Below, piece by piece: positions 33,725 to 43,780 of a stretch of 64,000 nucleotides of DNA (position 1 is its first letter; the number at the start of each line of letters is the position of its first letter). The stretch is taken from the NCBI GenBank assembly GCA_016716905.1, contig JADJUS010000004.1:1364001-1428000 (forward strand), read 5' to 3'. This stretch comes from Acidobacteriota bacterium. GTDB lineage: Bacteria; Acidobacteriota; Vicinamibacteria; Vicinamibacterales; SCN-69-37. The notes beneath the pieces are model-generated. The model ran no database searches. It saw only the letters and a list, made by a program, of their open reading frames with translations, and had not been told where the DNA came from. The position numbers and the translations under genes are program-made.

Positions 33725-35983
33725 TCAGCGAATCCCTGGCTCGGTGCCGGCGATGAACGCTTCGAGGCCTTTGCTGGTCATGACCATGATGACGTTGCTC
33801 GGGCGTTCGAAGGACGGCGGGGCGGGGAGTTGGGCGCGACGGCGTGCGACCCACGGTTTCATGATGTCGATCCAGATCGGCAGCGCGGCTGCGGTGCCCG
33901 TCTGGCCGGGGCCGATCGGCTTCTTCTGATCGCGGCCCACCCACACGCCGAGCGTGATGTCGGGATCGAACCCGATGAACCAGGCGTCAGTGTAGTCGTC
34001 GGTGGTGCCCGTCTTGCCGCCCACGGGCCAGTCCAGCACCTGCGCTCTGACAGCAGTGCCGTGTTGAACCGCGCCTTGCAGCAGGTGCGCCATGACAAAC
34101 GCGGTGTCGGCGCGTAACGCGTCGTGTGGCACCGGCCGGCGGTCTTCGAGGATGTTGCCATCACGATCGAGGACTTGCGTATACGAGAGTGGTGTGACGC
34201 GCACGCCTTGATTGGCGAACGCCGAGTAGGCCGACGTCATCTCGATGAGCGTCGCTTCGGCGGCGCCAATGGCCACCGGCAGGAACGCCGGGAGGGGAGA
34301 TGTGATGCCCATGCGCTTGGCCGTGCCGATGACTTGCGGCGGACCGAGCGCGTCCATCAGCTTGATCGTCGGGATGTTGCGCGACCCGGCGAGTGCGTCG
34401 CGCAGCATGACCTGCCCGAGGTATTCGCGGTCGTAATTTTGCGGCTGCCACAGCGGCTGGTTCGGGCCGGCGACAAAACTCACGGGACTGTCGTCGATGA
34501 GCGACGTGGCCGTGTAGCCGCGGTCGATCGCGGCCGTGTAGACAAAAGGTTTGAACGTCGATCCCACTTGCCGCAGCGCCTGCGTGGCGCGGTTGAACTG
34601 GCTGCGTCCGAAGTTGTGGCCGCCCACCATCGCCAGAATCTGTCCGGTCCGGTTCTCGATGGCCACCACAGCGCCTTCGATAGACGGCGTCTGCTCGAGG
34701 CTTGCCACAAACTGTTTGGACTCGTCGACGCGGCTGATCACCCGCACTTCGATCAAGTCTCCACGCCGTACCAATGTGTCTGACCGTCGTCGGGTCCACG
34801 CGTAGCCGGCGGCCGCGATGGTGCCTTCCCACGCGCCGGCGCGCACACGGATGGTGCCCTTATCCATGTTCAGCACCAGCGCGGGAATCACGTCGTTCAC
34901 CGTCGGCGGACGCGACCAGCGCGGCACCCTGAACGTGTCGAGGTCCACCTTCTCGGCCACGAGGTTGCGTGCCGGCCGCCGATAGCCGCCCAGCCGATCG
35001 ATCCGTCGCAGTTCGCGGTCCAGAACCTCGATGGCCGTGCGCTGCAACTCCGCATCCAGTCCCGTGCGTACCGTCAGGCCGCTTTCGTAGATCGCCTTGG
35101 CGCCGTAGCGGTCCTGCAGCTCCTGCCGGATGGTCTCCGTGAAGTGCGGTGCCAGCGTGGGACCACCCAGCGGCGCTCCGGAGGTGACAATGGGCCGGGC
35201 TTTGGCGGCGGTGGCTTCCTCTGGCGTGATGAAGTTGTTGGCGGCCATGCGGTCCAACGCCAGGTTGCGCTTGCGCCTGGCCTCGGCCATGTTCACGTAG
35301 GGACTCTGCCGCTCGGGTGTCTGGATGATGCCCGCAAGCATCGCCGCTTCTTCAAGCGTCAGGTCCGTGATTGATTTGTCGAAGTACAACCGCGACGCGG
35401 CCTGCACGCCATACGCGCCGTGGCCCCAGTAGATCTGGTTGCAGTACATCGTGAAGATTTCAGACTTGCCGTAGCGCCGCTCGATTTGCAGCGCGACGAG
35501 CGCTTCCTTGATCTTCCGCTCCCAGCCGCTGACGTCCACCCAGGCGTTCGGGTCGCGCCTGAATCCAATCGTGTCGCGAAACAGGTTGCGCGCCAGCTGC
35601 TGGGTGATGGTGGACCGGCCCGGCGTGCGGCCAGTGCCCGTCAGGTCGCGAACGACCGCCCAGACCATGCGGGTAGGCTGCAGCCCCATGTGGTCGTTGA
35701 AGCCGGCGTCTTCCACCGCCATGATGGCCTGGCGCAGCACGGGTGGAATCTGCGCGTCGGTGATGATTTCGCGGCGCTCGGTGGCGAACTCGCCGACCAC
35801 GCCGCCGTCTCGCCCGACGACCCGGGTGATCGTGCTGGGCGCGTAGCTATCGAGCGCGCTAATCTGCGGCAGGTCGCCGACAAACGCGAGCACCACACCG
35901 CTCGCAATGCCGAACAACGCTGCCGCAAGGAAAAGCGCGACGAGACCGAATCCACGGACGAGACGGATCGTGACGACAGCCAT
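33725..35983 (-). CDS. mrcA: Penicillin-binding protein 1A (bifunctional transglycosylase/transpeptidase)
   Basis: 752 aa class A PBP that polymerises and cross-links peptidoglycan. An N-terminal membrane anchor (LVALFLAAALFGIASGVVLAF) is followed by the GT51 domain with catalytic Glu91 in AIMAVEDAGFNDH, then GRSTITQQLARNL and RKIKEALVALQIE. The transpeptidase domain has SxxK as STFK (about residue 472), SRN as SxN, and GGKTGTTDDYTDAW as KTG. The length is normal for PBP1A. Its stop lies 17 bp inside the end of palindromic element B. The FecR-like gene upstream on the same strand ends 18 bp before its start, suggesting co-transcription. Confidence 0.93.
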   Translation of the reverse strand: MAVVTIRLVRGFGLVALFLAAALFGIASGVVLAFVGDLPQISALDSYAPSTITRVVGRDGGVVGEFATERREIITDAQIPPVLRQAIMAVEDAGFNDHMGLQPTRMVWAVVRDLTGTGRTPGRSTITQQLARNLFRDTIGFRRDPNAWVDVSGWERKIKEALVALQIERRYGKSEIFTMYCNQIYWGHGAYGVQAASRLYFDKSITDLTLEEAAMLAGIIQTPERQSPYVNMAEARRKRNLALDRMAANNFITPEEATAAKARPIVTSGAPLGGPTLAPHFTETIRQELQDRYGAKAIYESGLTVRTGLDAELQRTAIEVLDRELRRIDRLGGYRRPARNLVAEKVDLDTFRVPRWSRPPTVNDVIPALVLNMDKGTIRVRAGAWEGTIAAAGYAWTRRRSDTLVRRGDLIEVRVISRVDESKQFVASLEQTPSIEGAVVAIENRTGQILAMVGGHNFGRSQFNRATQALRQVGSTFKPFVYTAAIDRGYTATSLIDDSPVSFVAGPNQPLWQPQNYDREYLGQVMLRDALAGSRNIPTIKLMDALGPPQVIGTAKRMGITSPLPAFLPVAIGAAEATLIEMTSAYSAFANQGVRVTPLSYTQVLDRDGNILEDRRPVPHDALRADTAFVMAHLLQGAVQHGTAVRAQVLDWPVGGKTGTTDDYTDAWFIGFDPDITLGVWVGRDQKKPIGPGQTGTAAALPIWIDIMKPWVARRRAQLPAPPSFERPSNVIMVMTSKGLEAFIAGTEPGIR

Positions 35984-36001
35984 GAGCTGTCTGTAACGAT
36001 A

Positions 36002-37645
36002 TCAGCCCCCGCTGCGGCCGCGACGGACCGCGGTGCCCGATCCGCCTCCCGATCGCCCGCCCGACTGGCCTGTGGATGGGGTGCGCGAGCCCGAAGGTGC
36101 CCCGGATCGAGGCGGCGACTGTACGCCGGACCCCGAGCGTTGCGGCTGCGACGGCCTCACCGACTGCGTGGGCCGCTCGGAAGAGGGCGACTGACGCGTG
36201 GTCGGCGGAGCCGGTCGCGATTCCTGCGGCGAAGGCCGTGAGATCGACGGTGCACGCCGATCCGTCGGCCGCTCACTCGGTCTCTGACGTTCCTGCGGCT
36301 CAATCCGCTGATTCGAGGGCACCTGAGGCCTGGTCGCCATCGGTGTGTTACGCGACGGGAACGGTGATTGGCTCGTCTGCGGCGACTGCGACGGGGCATT
36401 GCGCGGCACACCGCGCGGAACCGCTCTCTGTTGCGGCTCGGGGCGCTGCTGCTCCGGCCGGGTTTGCTCGATGCGGCGCTGGTCAATCACTGGAGGCCGC
36501 GTGCCTCCGCCAGTGGGCCGGCTGGATCCGTAGTTCGTGTCGCGCTGATCGCGCTGGTTGTTCGGCGATGGCCGTCCAGTGAACGGGCGCGAATTGTTCG
36601 GTCGCGAGTAGTAGGGCACTGACGCGTTGAATGACGGCCTCGGCGCCGCGTATCCGACGCGCCTGGCCTGCACGGGCCGCTGCGGCACCCAGAACCACCG
36701 CGACCCGCCTCGCTCCCATCGCCCGTAGTGATGCGTCGGCCACTCCCAACGCGACCCACCAATCCAGCTGTAGCCAAAGTTCACGACGAACGACCAGCGA
36801 CCGGTGCGATACGGCTGCCACCCCACCGACACTCGGGGATACCAGACCCACCCGTACGAGCCGTAGCGCCCCCACGAGCCATGCCGATCGAAGTCGCCAC
36901 CATACGCGCGCAATTCAACAGGCAGGTACCGCACCGATTCCACGCCGTAACGATCGGCTTCGAGCGACTCAGTCCAGCGTTCGAAGTCGTCACGTGGCGT
37001 GGTGTAGGCGTACGGCACCGACGGTGCGTAGCTTGCGGTCGTTAATGCGCGGGTGCCGGCACGCACCGACGTGCGGCCCAGTGAATTTTCGAGCTCGGCC
37101 AATCCACGTGAAACGGCGAGTTCCAGTTCCGCTTCGCCTCGTCGGTTGTCAGAGAGGGTGATGCGATAGTCGCCGCCGGCCCGCACGAGCGCCGCGCCTG
37201 CGGGCCGCGCATCAATATCAAACGATCCGGCGCGCCACGTCACTTTCAGTCGTCCGGCCTGCAGCCGCCACGCGGCGGAATCGTCAATCGTGATGTCGGT
37301 GTATTCGTCGAGGGCAATGACGCTGCCGTCCGAGAACAACACTTCGACGCGGCCGCGCGATGTGCTCAGGCGATCGCCCACTTCAAGCGGCACCTGCTCG
37401 AAGTCGCGGACGCTGTCGCCGCCACGGTAGAGCTGCGCACTGCCATCAACCGCCGAGACATACGCCGGCACGTCCTGGTAGTACTCAGCGTCGCCCGCGT
37501 AGGCCGGCTGTTCAGAGTCGCGCCCAGGCACGTACTGCTGTCCCGGGTCGTCGCGATACTGCGCAATGAGAGAGGGTGACCAGACGAGGGCGCCGGTCGT
37601 GAGGACGGGAATTACAAGAAGCCTGACTGTGCGTGCAAAGGTCAT
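36002..37645 (-). CDS. Exported FecR-like / DUF6600-type protein
   Basis: 547 aa. A signal peptide is visible (MTFARTVRLLVIPVLTTGALVWSPSLIA). Residues about 60-215 look FecR-like (VSAVDGSAQLYRGG, SRGRVEVLFSDGSVIALDEYTDI). The centre (about 225-340) is rich in Tyr/Trp (GRYGSYGWVWYPRVSVGWQPY, HHYGRWERGGSRWFWVP), the pattern of DUF6600 in Acidobacteria. The last 200 residues are low-complexity Arg/Pro/Ser/Gln, ending RRGRSGG. Probably periplasmic or envelope-bound; function is unknown. It precedes the PBP1A gene by 18 bp, so a cell-wall link is possible but only by position. Confidence 0.75.
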   Translation of the reverse strand: MTFARTVRLLVIPVLTTGALVWSPSLIAQYRDDPGQQYVPGRDSEQPAYAGDAEYYQDVPAYVSAVDGSAQLYRGGDSVRDFEQVPLEVGDRLSTSRGRVEVLFSDGSVIALDEYTDITIDDSAAWRLQAGRLKVTWRAGSFDIDARPAGAALVRAGGDYRITLSDNRRGEAELELAVSRGLAELENSLGRTSVRAGTRALTTASYAPSVPYAYTTPRDDFERWTESLEADRYGVESVRYLPVELRAYGGDFDRHGSWGRYGSYGWVWYPRVSVGWQPYRTGRWSFVVNFGYSWIGGSRWEWPTHHYGRWERGGSRWFWVPQRPVQARRVGYAAPRPSFNASVPYYSRPNNSRPFTGRPSPNNQRDQRDTNYGSSRPTGGGTRPPVIDQRRIEQTRPEQQRPEPQQRAVPRGVPRNAPSQSPQTSQSPFPSRNTPMATRPQVPSNQRIEPQERQRPSERPTDRRAPSISRPSPQESRPAPPTTRQSPSSERPTQSVRPSQPQRSGSGVQSPPRSGAPSGSRTPSTGQSGGRSGGGSGTAVRRGRSGG

Positions 37646-37693
37646 CGGACCCTCTAAGTCAGACAGTGAGCTGGCAAAATCAGTATAGCGCGC

Positions 37694-37875
37694 ATTTCGT
37701 AGCGCGCGTCCGGCGGCCTTGAGACCCAGGCCGCCCTACGAGGAAATTGAGCCCCAGGCCGCCCTACGAAATACGGTGACGGGGCCGGTATTTCGTAGCG
37801 CGGCGTGAACCCCAACGCCGGGCCGGCGTAGCCAGGCCGCCCCAGGAAACAGCGGCCTGGGTCTCAAGGCCGCGG
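37694..37875. repeat. Cluster of GGCC-rich REP-like units in the divergent region before dnaK
   Basis: At least four units in both orientations (ATTTCGTAGCGCG starts, GGCCTTGAGACCCAGGCCGC, CCCCAGGCCGCCCTACGAAAT, GGCCTGGGTCTCAAGGCCGC) fill most of the 324-bp gap between the FecR-like gene and dnaK. The last unit ends 5 bp before the dnaK -35 box. On the minus strand, TATACT at 37682-37687 is a weak candidate -10 for the FecR-like gene. Confidence 0.8.
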
Positions 37876-37880
37876 TTCTA

Positions 37881-37910
37881 TTGACAAACACACACTCATC
37901 TTTCTATAAT
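37881..37910 (+). promoter_or_regulatory. Strong sigma70-type promoter of dnaK
   Basis: TTGACA at 37881-37886 and TATAAT at 37905-37910, both perfect consensus hexamers, separated by 18 bp. The expected transcription start is near 37917, giving a leader of about 53 nt. No CIRCE element and no clear HAIR (CTTGAGT-N7-ACTCAAG) operator could be found around it, although the operon encodes HspR. Confidence 0.85.
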
Positions 37911-37969
37911 GTCTGAGACTAAGGTTTGGCCATTTTCCTGCCCCATGCGGCAGAGGAGCAACGGACATC

Positions 37970-39876
<1,907 letters not shown>

Positions 39877-39877
<1 letters not shown>

Positions 39878-40968
39878 TGGACCTGTATGGCGCGCTCGAT
39901 TTGACGCCGGCGGCCACGCCAGCCGATATCGAGCGCGCGTATCTGCGGCTCGCGAGGCGGTATCACCCGGGCATCAACCCGGGTGACCGCCTCGGCGCCG
40001 AACGTTTTCGTCAGGTGCAGGAAGCCTACGAAGTGTTGGGCGACCCCGCGCGTCGTCGTCAGTACGACGAGGGGCAGCACCGGCATCAGGGCGTAGTCGA
40101 AACGACCATCGCGTTCGACGGGTTCGATTTCACGGCTGCGGCGCAGGGCGCGGAGGCGGCGACGTTCTCTGAACTCTTCGCCGACGTGTTTCAGGATGCG
40201 GCGCGCCGGGCCATGGCGCAGGACCAGGGCGCGTCGCTTGAGCTCACCATGCAGTTGTCGTTCGAAGAAGCGATGCGTGGTGGGGCGGTGCCCGTTTCGG
40301 TGGTGCGCCGGGAACGGTGTCCGGCGTGTGGCGGCGCCGGTGTCATCGCGCTCGAGTCAGAAGCGTGCTCCGCGTGCCATGGCCAGGGGGCCGTCAGATG
40401 GGCTCGGGGCCACATGATGTTCACCAAGGCTTGTGAACCCTGTGGCGGGACTGGGCGACTGACGCGGGCGGGATGCCGGATGTGCGCCGCCACCGGCGTG
40501 CAGACTCGCAGCGAAGTGGTGACGGTGCATGTGCCGGCGGGCATCGAGTCGCAGGCGCGGCTGGTGGTGCCAGGGCGCGGGCACGCCGGCGAGCGAGGCG
40601 GGCCGGCCGGGGATTTGTATGTGACCATCGAGGTGGCGCCCCATCCGGTGTTTCATCGCGACGGCTTGGATTTGCACGTGAAGGTGCCGGTCGCGATTCA
40701 CGAAGCCGCGCTCGGGGCCCGCATCGACGTTCCAACGCTGGCGGGTCCAGTGAAAGCCCGGGTGCCACCGGGAACGGCGGCAGGCACCCGTCTTCGCCTC
40801 CGCGGCCACGGCGTACCGAGCCAGCTCGGACCCGACGCCGCCGGCGACCTCATCGTCGAGCTCCAGATCGTGTTGCCGCCCGTCCAGGACGAGCGGTCGA
40901 AAGCACTCCTGCGCGAGTTTGCACGGTTGAATCCCGTGGACGTACGCGCACACCTGTTTGACTCGTGA
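39877..40968 (+). CDS. DnaJ-family co-chaperone with HPG instead of HPD in the J-domain
   Basis: 363 aa. The J-domain (residues 1-66) reads LARRYHPGINPGDRLGAERF, so the HPD tripeptide that triggers DnaK ATPase is HPG (30-32). A zinc-finger domain follows (about 148-210) with four Cys-rich motifs: CPACGGAG, CSACHGQG, CEPCGGTG and a degenerate CRMCAATG. The C-terminal substrate-binding barrels have VHVPAGIESQARLVVPGRGHAG and GDLYVTIEVAPHPVFHRDG. It lies between dnaK and hspR, overlapping dnaK by 1 bp. It may hold substrates without normal DnaK stimulation, or the Asp role may be taken by the later Asp in NPGD. Confidence 0.88.
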
Positions 40969-40991
40969 AGTAGAAAGGCGGGAGTAAGGCC

Positions 40992-41387
40992 ATGACCAGA
41001 CGCACGGGCACCGGCAAGGGTTACTACATGATTAGCGCGGTGTCGACCAAGTACGACATCCACCCTCAGACGCTGCGACTCTACGAGCGCGAGGGCCTGC
41101 TCGCTCCCTCTCGCACCGAAGGCAACACGCGGCTCTATTCTGATGAAGACCTGCAGCGCCTCGAAACGATCCTGGCGCTGACGCGCGAACTCGGCGTGAA
41201 CCTCGCCGGCGTCGAAATCATCCTCAACATGCGCCAGAAAATGGAGCGCATGCAGAGTGAGGTCAACGAGTTCATGGCGTACGTCAAGACCGAACTCGCT
41301 CGTGGGTTGGGCGACTGGGAACAACGGCTGAACACGGCGCTCGTGCCCGCTGGAGACAAAGACGCGGGCAAGGACGCCGCCTTGTAA
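40992..41387 (+). CDS. hspR: HspR-type MerR-family heat-shock repressor
   Basis: 131 aa regulator. The winged helix-turn-helix is YYMISAVSTKYDIHPQTLRLYEREGLLAPSRTEGNTRLYSDEDLQRLETI, very close to HspR of actinobacteria, and the HspR-typical GVNLAGVEIIL follows, then a short coiled coil. HspR represses the dnaK operon and is released when DnaK is titrated by unfolded proteins; the gene order dnaK, dnaJ-like, hspR fits that feedback. The ribosome site GGAG lies about 9 nt before ATG 40992. The operator sequence here was not identified. Confidence 0.9.
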   Translation: MTRRTGTGKGYYMISAVSTKYDIHPQTLRLYEREGLLAPSRTEGNTRLYSDEDLQRLETILALTRELGVNLAGVEIILNMRQKMERMQSEVNEFMAYVKTELARGLGDWEQRLNTALVPAGDKDAGKDAAL

Positions 41388-41392
41388 ATGGC

Positions 41393-41585
41393 GAAATGTC
41401 ACAAATGTCCGAAATGGCGAAGTGCGGACAAACCATTGCAGGGAAGAATGATCGAATGTCTTTGCCCTTCAATGGTTGAATCTGCTGCTCCAAGGTCATT
41501 CGCCAATTGCGCGCCTTTGACATTTGGGCATTTCGCCATTCCCGCACTGCAGACATTTCGTCATTTCGGGCATTTGTGACATTTC
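41393..41585. repeat. AAATG-rich inverted repeat element
   Basis: Left arm 41393-41421 (GAAATGTCACAAATG, TCCGAAATGGCGAA) pairs with right arm 41557-41585 with two mismatches in 29 bp. The interior contains further CATTTGGGCATTTCGCCATT and TTGACATTTG copies. The array begins 5 bp after the hspR stop codon and ends 34 bp before the DnaC-like start. No gene is seen in the 232-bp gap 41388-41619. Confidence 0.75.
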
Positions 41586-41604
41586 ACAATTACAGAATTG
41601 CTGC

Positions 41605-41610
41605 TACGCT
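41605..41610 (+). promoter_or_regulatory. Candidate -10 box for the DnaC-like gene
   Basis: TACGCT ends 9 nt before GTG 41620, with TTCACA 16 bp upstream as a possible -35. The -35 lies in the right arm of the AAATG inverted repeat. Confidence 0.35.
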
Positions 41611-41619
41611 TAACTCCCC

Positions 41620-42492
41620 GTGGAGTGCGCAATTTGTAACGGAACCGGATGGAAGCCGATTGTTGTCGGCGAGATTCGGCGCGTTGAGCGTTGTGAGTGC
41701 TGGCGCGCGCAGGCATCGTCTCGTCTGATGCACGATGCGCGGATTCCGCCGCGTTACGCGCGATGTGATCTCTCGAATTTCGTGACCTATCCGAACGAGA
41801 AGCTGCAGCTCACGCTCACGCGGGCCCGGAAGTTTGCCGAGACGTTTCCGGCCGTGACAAAGGGCTTGTGCCTGATCGGTCCGCCTGGAATCGGCAAGAC
41901 CCACATCGCGGTGGGCGTGTTGCGCCAGTCGATTCAGCGCACCGGCGTGCGCGGGTTGTTCTACGACGTTCGCGAACTGCTGAAGATGATTCGGTCCACG
42001 TACAACCCGGTGGTGCGCACGGCCGAGATGGACATCCTGCGTCCCGTGATGGATGCGGAACTGCTGGTGCTTGACGACCTCGGCGCGGAAAAGCCCTCCG
42101 AGTGGGTGGAAGAAACGATGAACCTCATCGTCAACACCCGGTACAACGAGCGGCGTCCGACGATTTTTACCACCAACTACGAAGACACGCCTGACGACAG
42201 CAATCTTGATTCGCTCAAGGTGCGGGTGGGGTTCCGGATGCACTCGCGGCTTCACGAGATGTGCGAGTTCCTGGAGTACGAAGGGCCCGATTTCCGGATG
42301 CTCGGTCCGGGCAGCGGCGCCGAGGAATTGGCGATCCTCTGGAAGGATGGCAAGGGCCGTCGCACGTTGCCGCCCAAGGCCCGTAGCCAGGCGCGCGCCC
42401 AGTTGCGCGAGAACGACCCGCTTCGCTCACTCAAGCAGCCCGGCCCCTCGCGCGAGCTCAAGTGGCCCGGCGGCAAGGCCGGCCGAGGCTAG
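41620..42492 (+). CDS. DnaC/DnaI-like AAA+ ATPase (putative helicase loader)
   Basis: 290 aa. An N-terminal Cys cluster (ECAICNGTGW, then RCECWRAQ) could bind zinc. The AAA+ core has Walker A GPPGIGKTH near residue 87 and Walker B ELLVLDDLGAE near residue 148, plus sensor-1 TIFTTNY and an arginine finger region RVGFRMHSRLHEMCEF. This pattern is shared by DnaC/DnaI loaders and by IstB of IS21. No transposase gene adjoins it and the N-terminal zinc motif is DnaI-like, so a replicative helicase loader is favoured. It begins with GTG close behind a -10-like box. The C-terminal 50 residues are basic and Pro-rich. Confidence 0.75.
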   Translation: MECAICNGTGWKPIVVGEIRRVERCECWRAQASSRLMHDARIPPRYARCDLSNFVTYPNEKLQLTLTRARKFAETFPAVTKGLCLIGPPGIGKTHIAVGVLRQSIQRTGVRGLFYDVRELLKMIRSTYNPVVRTAEMDILRPVMDAELLVLDDLGAEKPSEWVEETMNLIVNTRYNERRPTIFTTNYEDTPDDSNLDSLKVRVGFRMHSRLHEMCEFLEYEGPDFRMLGPGSGAEELAILWKDGKGRRTLPPKARSQARAQLRENDPLRSLKQPGPSRELKWPGGKAGRG

Positions 42493-42586
42493 CCTGGACC
42501 CCAGAACCCCGGCGGACTCCGGGACTCCAGGACCCCGGGACCCCAAGCCCCAGGACCCCAGGACCCCAGGACCCCGGGACCCCAAT
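42493..42586. repeat. AGGACCCC-type octamer array between the DnaC-like gene and hemW
   Basis: About eleven imperfect 7-8 nt units (CTGGACCCC, GGACTCC, then regular GGACCCCA/GGACCCCG) start at the first base after the DnaC-like stop codon and run to the first codons of HemW. The array leaves no ATG, GTG or TTG in the hemW frame. The same octamer, inverted, occurs at 44966-45013. Confidence 0.8.
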
Positions 42587-43699
42587 CTGGGTCTCTACGT
42601 CCACATCCCCTTTTGCCAGGCGATTTGCTCGTACTGCAACTTCAACCGCGGCCTGCTTGATGACGACCTCAAGGGCCGATACGTCACGGCCCTTGAAACG
42701 GAGATCCGGCGAGCGCCTGGTGGCAAGGCCGACACGATCTTTTTCGGCGGGGGAACGCCCTCGCTGCTGGCGGCTGAAGAGGTCGCTCGCCTCATCCGCG
42801 CATGCCGAGAGACATTCGATCTCGCCGCCGACTCCGAAATTACGCTCGAGACCAATCCAGAAACCGCCTCGGCTGAACGTCTCGCGGCGTTTCGTGATGC
42901 CGGCATCAATCGCGTCAGCTTCGGCGTTCAATCTTTTGATGACGATGAGTTGAAGCGCCTCGGGCGCATTCACTCATCGGCCAGAGCGGTCGAGGCCATT
43001 GGCGCGGCGCAGTCTCTGGGGTTCAGCAGTGTGTCGTTCGACCTGATGTTGTGGTTGCCGCAGCAATCGCGCGAGACGTGGCGGCGCACAGTGGATCAAG
43101 CCGTGGCGCTCCGGCCCGACCATCTGTCGCTGTACCTGCTTGAGCTCTATCCCAACGCGCCGCTCAAGGAAGACATGGCTCGCGCCGGCTGGTCCTTGGC
43201 GCCGGATGACGATGCGGCGGAGATGTATCTGGAGGGGTTGGATGTCCTCGAGCAGCACGGCCTGGAGCAATACGAGATTTCAAATGTGGCCAGACCCGGC
43301 CATCGCTCGCGCCACAACGTCAAGTACTGGCAAGGGAGCGGTTGGTTCGGGTTTGGGTGCGGCGCCCATTCCACGGTGGCCGGTGAGCGGTGGAAAAACG
43401 TCTCGGCCACAGAAGAATATGTGTCGCGTGTGATGTCGGGGGCGTCGGTGGCGCTCGATCGCCATCATCTGACACCGCAAGCCCAGGTCGAAGAGGCCCT
43501 GTTTATGGGGCTTCGGCTGACTGACGGACTGGACAGGTCCGAATTTGCGGGTCAGTTTGGTCTTGATCCGTGGGAGCAGTACGGCGAGGCCCTGGCGCCG
43601 TTTGTCGAAGGCGGACAGGTGTGGCAGCGGGGTGGGCGATTTGGTCTCACCCGAGAGGGTATGCTGGTGGCGAACAGTGTCCTTGAAGTGTTTGTCTAA
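42587..43699 (+). CDS. hemW: HemW-like radical SAM protein (heme chaperone / coproporphyrinogen oxidase-like)
   Basis: About 370 aa. The radical SAM cluster is CQAICSYC in LYVHIPFCQAICSYCNFN, followed by FFGGGTPSLL and ETNPETASAERL, with the HemN C-terminal domain at the end. The HNVKYWQGSGWFGFGCGAHS segment is typical of HemW, now seen as a heme chaperone rather than an oxidase. The start is unclear: the family would begin where CTG 42587 stands, and the only in-frame ATG upstream (42347) lies inside the DnaC-like gene and would add 80 residues of repeat-encoded Pro/Arg sequence. An octamer repeat seems to have replaced the native start region. Confidence 0.82.
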   Translation: MGLYVHIPFCQAICSYCNFNRGLLDDDLKGRYVTALETEIRRAPGGKADTIFFGGGTPSLLAAEEVARLIRACRETFDLAADSEITLETNPETASAERLAAFRDAGINRVSFGVQSFDDDELKRLGRIHSSARAVEAIGAAQSLGFSSVSFDLMLWLPQQSRETWRRTVDQAVALRPDHLSLYLLELYPNAPLKEDMARAGWSLAPDDDAAEMYLEGLDVLEQHGLEQYEISNVARPGHRSRHNVKYWQGSGWFGFGCGAHSTVAGERWKNVSATEEYVSRVMSGASVALDRHHLTPQAQVEEALFMGLRLTDGLDRSEFAGQFGLDPWEQYGEALAPFVEGGQVWQRGGRFGLTREGMLVANSVLEVFV

Positions 43700-43707
43700 G
43701 AGTGGAC

Positions 43708-43735
43708 TTGCCATTCAAGGTTGGTACGGTAAAGT
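43708..43735 (+). promoter_or_regulatory. Candidate sigma70 promoter for the small secreted protein gene
   Basis: TTGCCA at 43708-43713 and TAAAGT at 43730-43735 with a 16-bp spacer. This would give a leader of about 40 nt carrying the strong GAGGAGGAG ribosome site at 43769-43777. Confidence 0.5.
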
Positions 43736-43780
43736 AGGGTCTCTTTTTGGACGAACGCCCCCGTGGCGAGGAGGAGTTTC

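Noticed and set aside
41620..42492. IstB of an IS21 element
   Set aside because: No IstA-type transposase or IS21 ends adjoin it, and there is an N-terminal Cys motif; a loader is preferred though not proven.
42206..42586. HemW starting at TTG 42206
   Set aside because: That region is the DnaC-like gene in another frame; the translated sequence is Arg/Pro-rich shadow sequence followed by repeat-coded peptide.
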